From NCBI GenBank assembly GCA_964388615.1, contig CAYMBG010000117.1:1-7195 (forward strand): DNA of 7,195 bases. Reading direction: 5' to 3'. The notes under the pieces were generated by a model. That model was not told the DNA's origin and ran no database searches. It worked only from the letters and a program-made list of their open reading frames with translations. The DNA is from SLLW01 sp964388615 (GTDB taxonomy: Bacteria > Bacteroidota > Rhodothermia > Balneolales > Natronogracilivirgulaceae). The translations under genes and the position numbers were made by a program. Shown here in pieces: positions 1-5,623 of the stretch (position 1 is its first letter; each line of letters opens with the position of its first letter).

Positions 1-849
1 CCGTCCATGGATGGTGAAATGTATAAAGCCCCGGCGACCCGCAGCAATCTCCAAAAGGCCGCCCGACTGGGTTTTCACCTGATGGAGCCCGCCAGCGGTT
101 ATCTGGCCAGCGGTTTAACCGGTACAGGCAGGCTTCCGGAACCTGAAGAAATCGCGGATCATATTCACAACATCGTTTCATCAAGCCCTGAAAAGGACCA
201 GACAACGGCTATACTGAGCAAGAAAAAAGTAGTAGTCACTGCCGGGGCTACACGGGAGTTTATTGACCCGGTTCGCTTTATCTCCAATCCATCCACTGGA
301 AAAATGGGGTTGGCTATGGCCGAAGCTGCCAACTTTCTTGGAGCGCAGGTTACATTACTACATGCCGAATCTATTGACGCCGACCACCTGCCCTCCGCTA
401 TTGAAAAAAAATCCTTTGTTGATACCGAGGATCTGTTCCATCTTGTTCAGACCCACGCCGACAATGACATCATTATCATGACGGCTGCCGTCTCGGATTT
501 CCGCCCGGTTACCAGACACCCACAGAAAGTAAAAAAGGAGTTTGCTGATGAGCATCTGGGCCTGGAACGTACACCTGATATCCTGAAATGGCTGGGGGAT
601 CGCCGGAAAAATGAGCAGGTTCTGATAGGATTCGCTATGGAATCCGAAAATTTGCTTGTGAGCGCACGAGAAAAACGTATCAAAAAGAATGTCGACTGGA
701 TGGCAGCCAATGACCTGTCAGCCGATGATGCCGGTTTTGCCGTTGACACCAACCGAATTGTACTGATCGGCAAGCACGACGAAATCGTGATAGAAGGTCT
801 GAAAAGTGACGTCGCCAAACGCGTTTTACACCATATTTTTGTATCATAA
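1..849 (+). CDS. coaBC: CoaBC (Dfp), phosphopantothenoylcysteine decarboxylase / phosphopantothenate-cysteine ligase, C-terminal part
   Basis: A bifunctional cytoplasmic CoA-synthesis enzyme: CoaB joins cysteine to 4'-phosphopantothenate using CTP, and the flavin-dependent CoaC domain decarboxylates the product to 4'-phosphopantetheine. The frame is open to the left edge, and the ATG at base 7 is the internal Met of the CoaC P-x-M-(N/D) motif, not a start. About 282 of an expected ~400 residues are visible. Counting from that Met, the end of CoaC includes LASGLTGTGRLPEP (33-46). CoaB follows from about residue 74, with VTAGATREFIDPVR (77-90), SNPSTGKMG (93-101), AAVSDFRP (160-167), the lysine motif KVKK (174-177), GFAMESENL (208-216) and KRIKKN...AND (223-236). 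Odd point: the family Cys in ACG is Ser here (bases 109-111). It ends in TAA, followed by a terminator-like hairpin. The identification is firm; the missing N-terminus is only a window-edge effect. Confidence 0.96.
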   Translation, partial: PSMDGEMYKAPATRSNLQKAARLGFHLMEPASGYLASGLTGTGRLPEPEEIADHIHNIVSSSPEKDQTTAILSKKKVVVTAGATREFIDPVRFISNPSTGKMGLAMAEAANFLGAQVTLLHAESIDADHLPSAIEKKSFVDTEDLFHLVQTHADNDIIIMTAAVSDFRPVTRHPQKVKKEFADEHLGLERTPDILKWLGDRRKNEQVLIGFAMESENLLVSAREKRIKKNVDWMAANDLSADDAGFAVDTNRIVLIGKHDEIVIEGLKSDVAKRVLHHIFVS

Positions 850-868
850 ATCCCTACCCAATCTCATC

Positions 869-891
869 ATCCGGATTTTTCCGGATTTTTT
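869..891 (+). terminator. Probable Rho-independent terminator after coaBC
   Basis: A perfect 6 bp stem, ATCCGG (869-874) and CCGGAT (881-886), with a 6 nt loop ATTTTT, is followed directly by five T (887-891), 20 bp after the coaBC stop. The same bases also read as a tandem 10-mer (CCGGATTTTT twice, 871-890). The stem is short, so termination may be partial, which would let some transcripts continue into the gene at 919. Confidence 0.5.
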
Positions 892-918
892 CAGTAGTTA
901 ACACTCACTGTATACGGC

Positions 919-1905
919 ATGGCTTTACCTTCTCTCACTCCGGTCATCCAAAAAAAAATTATTCTCTGGCTGCTTGCCGGCTCTTGTATCATTGCATTTT
1001 TAATATTGATGCTGGTGCCTGCTGAACCACATAAAGGACTTGGGGATATTGCTCAAGCCGATTCGCTGATTCAACAGGAACTGTCATTGTTCAATATTTC
1101 TCCAGATCATATCCGAACAGACCGGTTCATGGTCAATGAGACATTCACACGAAAGCGATATATTATAGATTTGCCCCCTCAAATATCCAAAACTCATTTG
1201 CACGCCGAGTTAGGAGAGGAATTACGCAGATGGAAGATTGACACTGTTGGTTTTGTGGATGTACCGGAAGACGAAATGACCATTCATCTATTCTATGGAG
1301 AAAAAGTAATCCGGAGCCTGCATTTGCGCACGGATCCTGAACTGCTACGCATATCACATCCTGCCGAGTTATGGTTGTTTTTTGATCAACAGCCGGCCAC
1401 ATCCTTAACAGATCGTATCCAAACTCTGAGCGTACCGAAAGGAGTTGTCTTGCGGTCGGCTTCAGAACGCTCCCTGCTCAGATGGGCAGAAGCCATTTCC
1501 GGGGTTTATTCCTCCTGGTGGATATGGTACGACGATACACCTGATTTTTCCAGTCAATCGCGTCCGGATAATCCCGATATGATCCAGGCCATTAGATCCG
1601 TGTCACAGGTAGCCCAAACGCCACATCTGCTCGTTTTTGGTGAATTCGCCTCAGAAGCAGCAGAACTGACCGACGATTTGGAAGTCAATGTCACCGACGG
1701 ATCAGAAATGATGATTCTCAGCAGTGAAAACCGCTTTGAGTTTGATCAGGCTATGCTGACCTACTCAAGGATAGCCAGGCAGGCCGGAAGGCCGCAAATT
1801 CTTGTGAGAGTCACCAACCAGACCATCGAATGGCTTGAAGAATGGATTCCCCGCATTCGCCGGGGAGGAGTTGTATTTGTCGGGCCTCAGCCCAACGGAT
1901 CGTAA
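919..1905 (+). CDS. Membrane-anchored protein, likely degenerate divergent polysaccharide deacetylase (Polysacc_deac_2-like)
   Basis: A 328-residue protein I cannot name with certainty. Residues 12-33 (KKIILWLLAGSC...) form one membrane helix, a signal anchor, so the rest is probably periplasmic. Residues 45-137 are a mixed domain. From about 150 the pattern follows the divergent polysaccharide deacetylase (YibQ) fold. LWLFFDQQ (151-158) sits where the family has a 'IDDxG' strand, and SVPKGVVL (171-178) where it has 'PxTxAVLP'. WIWYDD (201-206) sits at the 'LHLPME' strand, and the end, RIARQAG...ILVRVTN...IEWLEEWIPRIRRGGVVFVGP (284-323), resembles the terminal 'RRxGxAIGHP...LEEWLPxLxxxGIELVPVS' block. 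The metal-binding and catalytic signatures (DDxG, NHMGS, GHP) are absent, so if the match is right it is probably a pseudoenzyme. ATG start, no clear ribosome site. It lies 69 bp after coaBC and converges on surE. That it is a real gene is likely; the family call is an inference by eye. Confidence 0.8.
   Translation: MALPSLTPVIQKKIILWLLAGSCIIAFLILMLVPAEPHKGLGDIAQADSLIQQELSLFNISPDHIRTDRFMVNETFTRKRYIIDLPPQISKTHLHAELGEELRRWKIDTVGFVDVPEDEMTIHLFYGEKVIRSLHLRTDPELLRISHPAELWLFFDQQPATSLTDRIQTLSVPKGVVLRSASERSLLRWAEAISGVYSSWWIWYDDTPDFSSQSRPDNPDMIQAIRSVSQVAQTPHLLVFGEFASEAAELTDDLEVNVTDGSEMMILSSENRFEFDQAMLTYSRIARQAGRPQILVRVTNQTIEWLEEWIPRIRRGGVVFVGPQPNGS
1848..1896. other. Two adjacent hairpins at a convergent gene junction
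   Basis: Inside the last codons of the rightward gene are two inverted repeats. The first is TCCCCG (1848-1853) / CGGGGA (1861-1866) with a 7 nt loop. The second is GGGC (1882-1885) / GCCC (1890-1893), extendable by GT/AC past one mismatch. The convergent stop codons are only 7 bp apart and neither strand has a T-run after its stop, so these hairpins may block or end transcripts from both sides. Without a U-tract they are not standard terminators. Confidence 0.25.
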
Positions 1906-1912
1906 CACAACT

Positions 1913-2686
1913 TCAAAAAAGTTCCACACCCAGTTTGTTATAAAACTGATGTGCGGTCAGATCATACTGGATGGGTGTGATAGTCGCATATCCCTTCTTC
2001 AAAAGATTAAGGTCCAGATCCTCTCCCTCCTCCAGGATTTCAAGTCTGCCCGTGATCCAGAAATAAGGTTTATTATGCGGATCAATTCTTCCTTCAAACT
2101 CTTCCACGTAACGGCTTTTGGCTTGCTTTGCCCATCGCAAATTTTTGAGAGGGCCTCCCGGTGCATTCACATTCAGGGTAATACCTGAAGGCAGTCCCTC
2201 TTCCAGCACGAAACGGATCGCCTTTTCAGCTGCTTGCTGAGCACCCGACAGGTCGGCAGACTCGGTAAACTCGGTGCAACTCACGGCAATAGAGGGATAA
2301 CCCAGGATAGTACCTTCCGTGGCCGCACTGACAGTTCCCGAGTAGATAATATTGATACCGGCATTGGATCCATGATTGATGCCACTCAATACCAGATCCG
2401 GTTTACTATCCATGAGTTTATCATGTCCCAGCTTCACACAGTCTGCCGGTGTTCCGTTAACCGCTTGTCCTTTCATTTTTGAATTGATTTGAAAAGACGT
2501 GACCCGCAAGGGGTTTGATACGGTAATGGCGTGTCCGACAGCACTTTGCTGCCTGTCCGGGGCGATTACGGACACCTCTCCAAATGCTTGTGCGACCTCA
2601 GCCAGAGCCCGGATTCCAGGGGAAAAAATTCCATCATCATTACAGACCAGAATTTTGCGATTCGGGTCAAATTCACTATTACTCAT
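1913..2686 (-). CDS. surE: SurE, 5'/3'-nucleotidase (survival protein)
   Basis: A metal-dependent phosphatase of the SurE family, which removes phosphate from nucleoside monophosphates and, in studied members, also from 3'-nucleotides or short polyphosphate. It is cytoplasmic. With the ATG at 2686 the protein is 257 residues, normal for the family. Metal and active-site motifs are intact: VCNDDGIFSPGI (14-25), APDRQQSAVGHAIT (42-55), VNGTPADCVKLG (76-87), and DLVLSGINHGSNAG (97-110) with the metal-binding Asn, followed by YSGTVSAATEG. TLNVNAPGG and the end YATITPIQYDLTAHQF are also typical. The frame can be extended 9 residues to a GTG at 2713, but the ATG is preferred: it matches the family N-terminus and overlaps the panB stop by 8 bp (ATGAGTAA), the usual arrangement for translational coupling. 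It is the last gene of the fabZ-panB-surE set. Confidence 0.97.
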   Translation of the reverse strand: MSNSEFDPNRKILVCNDDGIFSPGIRALAEVAQAFGEVSVIAPDRQQSAVGHAITVSNPLRVTSFQINSKMKGQAVNGTPADCVKLGHDKLMDSKPDLVLSGINHGSNAGINIIYSGTVSAATEGTILGYPSIAVSCTEFTESADLSGAQQAAEKAIRFVLEEGLPSGITLNVNAPGGPLKNLRWAKQAKSRYVEEFEGRIDPHNKPYFWITGRLEILEEGEDLDLNLLKKGYATITPIQYDLTAHQFYNKLGVELF

Positions 2687-3506
2687 ACTGCTCGTTTTTA
2701 TCGGGAAAATCACTGTTTTTTACATCTTCATGATAAGCCTGAATAGCTTCCGTCATTATCGTACTCAACTCGGCATATCGACGCAAAAAGCGGGGACTGA
2801 AATCCTTATTCATTCCGAGCATATCATGTGTTACCAGAACCTGGCCATCGCACTGGTCTCCCGCGCCTATGCCAATGGTGGGAATGGAAAGTTCTGCTGT
2901 GACCATGCCTGCCAGTCTGGATGGAATTTTTTCCAGAACCACGGCAAAACAGCCGGCATCCTGAAGTTGACGCGCATCACTCATCAGCTGGTCGGCTTCC
3001 TCATTTTCGGTCGCCCGAACCTTATAGGTGCCAAACTTGAAAATACTTTGGGGTGTAAGTCCCAAATGTCCCATTACCGGGATGCCGGCCTCCACGATTT
3101 TTTTTACGGCCGGGACAACAGAAGCTCCTCCTTCCAATTTAACCGCATGAGCACCGGCCTCCTTCATCATCCTTCCCGCACTTTCCAGTGCACCGGTGTC
3201 GGTTACCTGATAACTCATAAATGGCAGGTCCGCTACGACCAGGGCACGTTTCACTCCTTTTACCACACTGGAAGTGTGATACATCATCTGCTCAAGCGTA
3301 ATGGGCAGAGTGGTCTCGTGTCCGGCCATAATGTTACTGGCGGAGTCACCAACCAAAATAACATCAACTCCCGCCTGATCAACAATCCGCGCCATGGTAA
3401 AATCGTATGCCGTCAACATACTGATCTTCTCTTTGCGCGACTTCATCTCTACGACGGTACGAGTAGTAATTTTCGGCGCTTCGGCCGATATGTTTTTTGC
3501 GCTCAT
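2679..3506 (-). CDS. panB: PanB, 3-methyl-2-oxobutanoate (ketopantoate) hydroxymethyltransferase
   Basis: The first step of pantothenate synthesis: transfer of a hydroxymethyl group from 5,10-methylene-tetrahydrofolate to 2-oxoisovalerate, giving ketopantoate. It is a cytoplasmic Mg-dependent TIM barrel. At 275 residues it is about the usual length, with a 25-residue lead. Key sites are present: LTAYDF (31-36), VGDSASN (52-58) with the metal Asp54, GHETTLPIT (62-70), ADLPF (92-96) with Asp93, AVKLEGG (121-127) with the substrate Lys, MGHLGLTPQS (145-154), the catalytic Glu in VLEKIP (190-195), IPTIGIGAG (208-216) and DGQVLVTHDMLG (220-231). The GDSASN form is the one I associate with Bacteroidota-type PanB. 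Its ATG overlaps the fabZ stop by 4 bp (ATGA) and its own stop overlaps the surE start. No Shine-Dalgarno is seen, consistent with coupling to fabZ. panC and panE are not in the window. Confidence 0.98.
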   Translation of the reverse strand: MSAKNISAEAPKITTRTVVEMKSRKEKISMLTAYDFTMARIVDQAGVDVILVGDSASNIMAGHETTLPITLEQMMYHTSSVVKGVKRALVVADLPFMSYQVTDTGALESAGRMMKEAGAHAVKLEGGASVVPAVKKIVEAGIPVMGHLGLTPQSIFKFGTYKVRATENEEADQLMSDARQLQDAGCFAVVLEKIPSRLAGMVTAELSIPTIGIGAGDQCDGQVLVTHDMLGMNKDFSPRFLRRYAELSTIMTEAIQAYHEDVKNSDFPDKNEQYE

Positions 3507-3940
3507 AATTTATCTTTGGGTACAATAGCCGCTGTAGCCTCCAACTCACAGGCCAATTCTCCTTCCACGGTGGCTTTACCAGCCATTAACAGGAAGTTGC
3601 GCCGGTCGGAAATCAATTCCACCTCCAGTCGAAGCTGGTCTCCCGGTACCACCGGTCGGCGAAATCTCGCTTTGTTGATACCGGAAAAGACCACGATTAC
3701 ATCTTCTGGTGTTTCAATCTTTTTTTCCAGTGCCAGCAAACAGCCGGCCTGTGCCAAAGCCTCAACCTGAAGAACTCCGGGCATCACGGGAGCACCCGGA
3801 AAATGCCCATTAAAAAAGTCTTCATTCACAGTCACATTTTTAATGGCAACAATACTTTTTTCCTTTATGTCCAGAACCCGGTCAACCAGCAGAAACGGAT
3901 AGCGATGAGGCAACAGTTTTTTTATTTCTTCAACACGCAT
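3503..3940 (-). CDS. fabZ: FabZ, 3-hydroxyacyl-[acyl-carrier-protein] dehydratase
   Basis: Type II fatty-acid synthesis: removes water from (3R)-hydroxyacyl-ACP to give trans-2-enoyl-ACP. It is a cytoplasmic hot-dog fold enzyme. With the ATG at 3940 it is 145 residues, the family norm, and begins with the typical MRVEEIKKLLPHRYPFLLVDRV. The catalytic pair is intact: His46 in NGHFPGAPVMPGV (44-56) and Glu60 in QVEALAQAG (58-66). FSGINKARFRRPVVPGD is the usual central segment. The frame is open 26 codons further to a TTG at 4018, but that lead has no family match and would need a rare start, so I reject it. It is a single-domain enzyme, not the LpxC-FabZ fusion found in many Bacteroidota. It is probably first in a coupled fabZ-panB-surE unit, 107 bp after menG. 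A FabA-like role is unlikely given the sequence. Confidence 0.96.
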   Translation of the reverse strand: MRVEEIKKLLPHRYPFLLVDRVLDIKEKSIVAIKNVTVNEDFFNGHFPGAPVMPGVLQVEALAQAGCLLALEKKIETPEDVIVVFSGINKARFRRPVVPGDQLRLEVELISDRRNFLLMAGKATVEGELACELEATAAIVPKDKL

Positions 3941-4047
3941 AGTATTGGGTCTTATATAAGGATCCGTAAGTCGATTAATGAAACAGTTAAAATACGCAAG
4001 ATGCGTCAAGGATACCAATCCAATAAGACAATGTTTTCACAATAATT
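3941..4047 (-). other. menG-fabZ intergenic region with weak hairpin and a palindrome
   Basis: This 107 bp gap separates the menG stop from the fabZ start, the largest break in the leftward run between 2 and 5.4 kb. On the minus strand it holds a hairpin ACGCA-TCT-TGCGT (4006-3994), then ATTTTAA, a poor terminator. It also holds a perfect 10 bp palindrome CTTATATAAG (3960-3951), ending 10 nt before the fabZ ATG. The AT-rich palindrome could be a -10-like element, but I find no matching -35, so an own promoter for fabZ is only possible. Confidence 0.25.
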
Positions 4048-4737
4048 TCAGCGAACGGTACCGCTGTAAACAAATGCTATTCCCTGCATCAACGGGGTAC
4101 TTTCAAGATGTGAAAACTGACCGGTCTTTTTCATCAATGAAACAAACCGGTCTCCTGCCGGAAATGCTGCGCTTGTCTCGGGCAGATATCGGTAGGCCTC
4201 TTTATTACCACTGATCCATCCTCCTACTGCGGGTATCACATATTTGCTATGCCAGCGATAAGGATACGTCATGATACCTGTAGGCTGACCAAACTCCAAC
4301 ACCATTACTTTTCCCCCGGGTTTTACCACTCTGGCCATTTCCGACAGAGCAACCAGGGGTTCATCCACATTTCGAATTCCGAAAGCGATACTGCTGATGT
4401 CAAATTGATCATTGTCATAAGGCAAATTCATGGCGTCAGCTACTTCCCATGTGACTTGATATCCTTTTTTTTCAGATTTTTTCGGTGCGAAATGAAGCAT
4501 TTCGGGGGAAAAGTCGGTTCCGGTCACCCTCCCGTTCGCTCCTGCCACCTTTTTGAATGCAATAGCCAAATCTCCGGTACCCGTCGCACAGTCAAGAATA
4601 TGCATACCTTTTTGAGCGCCACTCAAGCGAACGGTTTTCTTGCGCCATCGATGATGTACTCCAAGTGAAAGAATGGAATTCAGCAGGTCATACCGCCCTG
4701 AAATGGATGCAAACATCCGACGCACATCCTCACTCAT
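4048..4737 (-). CDS. menG: UbiE/MenG, demethylmenaquinone methyltransferase
   Basis: The last step of menaquinone synthesis: C-methylation of demethylmenaquinone from S-adenosylmethionine. In organisms with ubiquinone the same family also methylates a ubiquinone precursor, but nothing here suggests ubiquinone. The protein has 229 residues, near the family norm with a short N-terminus. The first family signature is YDLLNSILSLGVHHRW (16-31) and the second RVVKPGGKVMVLEF (136-149). The SAM-binding loop is LDCATGTGD (48-56), with an acidic residue at the end of strand 2 in GTDFS (73-77). DAMNLPYDNDQFD (101-113), AFGIRNV (118-124) and EAYRYLPET are also standard. The ATG lies 6 bp after the stop of the upstream membrane-protein gene; a weak AGAGGA about 12 nt before the ATG may serve as ribosome site. 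The two genes are probably co-transcribed. Confidence 0.96.
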   Translation of the reverse strand: MSEDVRRMFASISGRYDLLNSILSLGVHHRWRKKTVRLSGAQKGMHILDCATGTGDLAIAFKKVAGANGRVTGTDFSPEMLHFAPKKSEKKGYQVTWEVADAMNLPYDNDQFDISSIAFGIRNVDEPLVALSEMARVVKPGGKVMVLEFGQPTGIMTYPYRWHSKYVIPAVGGWISGNKEAYRYLPETSAAFPAGDRFVSLMKKTGQFSHLESTPLMQGIAFVYSGTVR

Positions 4738-4743
4738 AACCGC

Positions 4744-5400
4744 TTATTTCCTCTTTTTTTTGTATTTATTAATAACTTCTTTCTGCTTGTTGATAAGTGA
4801 AAGTATCTCTTTCTCCATAGCATCAACCTCCTTCACAGCGATATCCTCTTTTATAGCGTATTTAAGAATAATCATCTTCAAAACCCGGTCATTAAGCAAT
4901 AAGTTTCCCTGTGATTTTTTGGAGTAGAACCACTCTACCAACCAGCGAAACCAGCCGAATTTAAGTACGCAAAAAACAAGGATACCGATCACAACCGAAA
5001 GGTATTGATCGGTTATTCCCATCCAACTCAAAGAGAGCACCGAAACCAAAACCACAAAAATCTCCTTATCGGTAATGGTGAGCAATGCCGTAAGCGGCAG
5101 ACTTAGAAAGTTACTCTTTGTAATATGCCATATAGGCACAAATAACAGGGTCGTTATACCTGCAACCACCAGGCCGTGCGTGTAAAGCAAGATCATAAAA
5201 AGGAGAATCCCCAGGTTATCCGCACTGCGGATCCAGACCTCCGCTTTTTTTAAAAGCTTTTCAAGCGGCTGTTTTTTCAACAAGCCCGGAGCATACGTAT
5301 CAAGTGCCTTTTTGGTAATATGAAACCAGTTACCGGCCGAGGTAAAAATACCTCTTGGTGTTTCGATATAGTGTTGATCTCCAATTTGTGATAGACTCAT
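4744..5400 (-). CDS. Four-helix membrane protein of unknown function, upstream of menG
   Basis: I do not recognise this 218-residue protein. It has a soluble N-terminus of about 60 residues starting MSLSQIGDQHYIETPRG, then an Ile/Leu/Val-rich core with about four membrane helices, near residues 63-78, 79-92, 113-129 and 133-150. The C-terminus is Lys/Glu-rich, about 155-218, predicted helical or coiled coil (AMEKEILSLINKQKEVINKYKKKRK region), ending in a run of basic residues. No enzyme motif or signal peptide is evident. The frame extends 28 codons to a TTG at 5484, but ATG 5400 is the better start: the codon is stronger and MSLSQIGD reads as a normal N-terminus. A TAAATTTG box lies 8 nt before this ATG. 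The gene sits 6 bp ahead of menG, so a link to quinone or membrane metabolism is possible, but that rests on position alone. It clearly looks like real coding sequence. Confidence 0.82.
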   Translation of the reverse strand: MSLSQIGDQHYIETPRGIFTSAGNWFHITKKALDTYAPGLLKKQPLEKLLKKAEVWIRSADNLGILLFMILLYTHGLVVAGITTLLFVPIWHITKSNFLSLPLTALLTITDKEIFVVLVSVLSLSWMGITDQYLSVVIGILVFCVLKFGWFRWLVEWFYSKKSQGNLLLNDRVLKMIILKYAIKEDIAVKEVDAMEKEILSLINKQKEVINKYKKKRK

Positions 5401-5408
5401 GTACTTTG

Positions 5409-5416
5409 CAAATTTA
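5409..5416 (-). promoter_or_regulatory. Candidate Bacteroidota-type -7 box (TAAATTTG)
   Basis: On the minus strand TAAATTTG matches the TAnnTTTG -7 consensus of Bacteroidota sigma factors exactly, 8 nt before the ATG at 5400. Transcription would start at or next to the ATG, giving an almost leaderless message. No TTG-type -33 element lies at the expected spacing, so it may be chance. Confidence 0.2.
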
Positions 5417-5525
5417 GCCTGAACGCACTTTCTTTGTTCGTTATCCAGATAAACGTTTCTGAAGGTCGCTATGTAATTTACCAACCCTGAGAAGGATTAA
5501 TTTATTGTTATCTGTAGTAAACCCC

Positions 5526-5577
5526 AAAAAGTTACACCGCCCCCATACAATCTTTATCACCTTGCCCGTAACTTTTT
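5526..5577. repeat. Perfect 10 bp inverted repeat between comF and the membrane-protein gene
   Basis: AAAAAGTTAC (5526-5535) and GTAACTTTTT (5568-5577) are exact reverse complements, 32 bp apart. The space between is C-rich on the plus strand (CCGCCCCCAT). It lies wholly in the 186 bp between the comF stop and ATG 5400. It could form a large-loop hairpin in the transcript or be a binding site with two half-sites. The role is unknown and chance is possible in AT-rich DNA. Confidence 0.4.
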
Positions 5578-5578
5578 T

Positions 5579-5623
5579 AAAAAAAATCAGGCTCTGGCAA
5601 CCGTAACTATTCCAACTGATTTT
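5579..5623 (-). terminator. Possible Rho-independent terminator overlapping the comF stop
   Basis: Read on the minus strand, AAAATCAG (5623-5616) pairs perfectly with CTGATTTT (5590-5583), and the second arm contains the comF TGA stop. A T-run of eight (5586-5579) starts inside the stem and runs past it. The 25 nt loop is large and the stem is AT-rich, so strength is doubtful. If it works, comF is separate from the membrane protein-menG unit downstream. Confidence 0.4.

Noticed and set aside
447..818. A 123-codon minus-strand frame inside coaBC
   Set aside because: It is antisense to the well-conserved CoaB domain, with Ser/Arg-rich translation and no motif.
871..890. Tandem 10 bp repeat CCGGATTTTT as a repeat element
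   Set aside because: It has only two copies and is better explained as the stem and T-run of a terminator.
2687..2713. GTG start giving SurE nine more residues
   Set aside because: The ATG at 2686 fits the family start and makes the coupled overlap with panB.
2499..3770. A 423-codon open frame on the plus strand
   Set aside because: It lies antisense to surE, panB and fabZ, which are firm genes. Its translation is rich in Cys, His and Asn with no family motif, and it crosses three genes.
3941..4018. 26-residue N-terminal extension of FabZ from a TTG codon, possibly a remnant of an LpxC-FabZ fusion
   Set aside because: There is no LpxC-like sequence in it, the start codon is TTG, and the ATG at 3940 gives the normal FabZ length.
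4249..4668. A 139-codon plus-strand frame inside menG
   Set aside because: It is a shadow of the MenG frame with no independent support.
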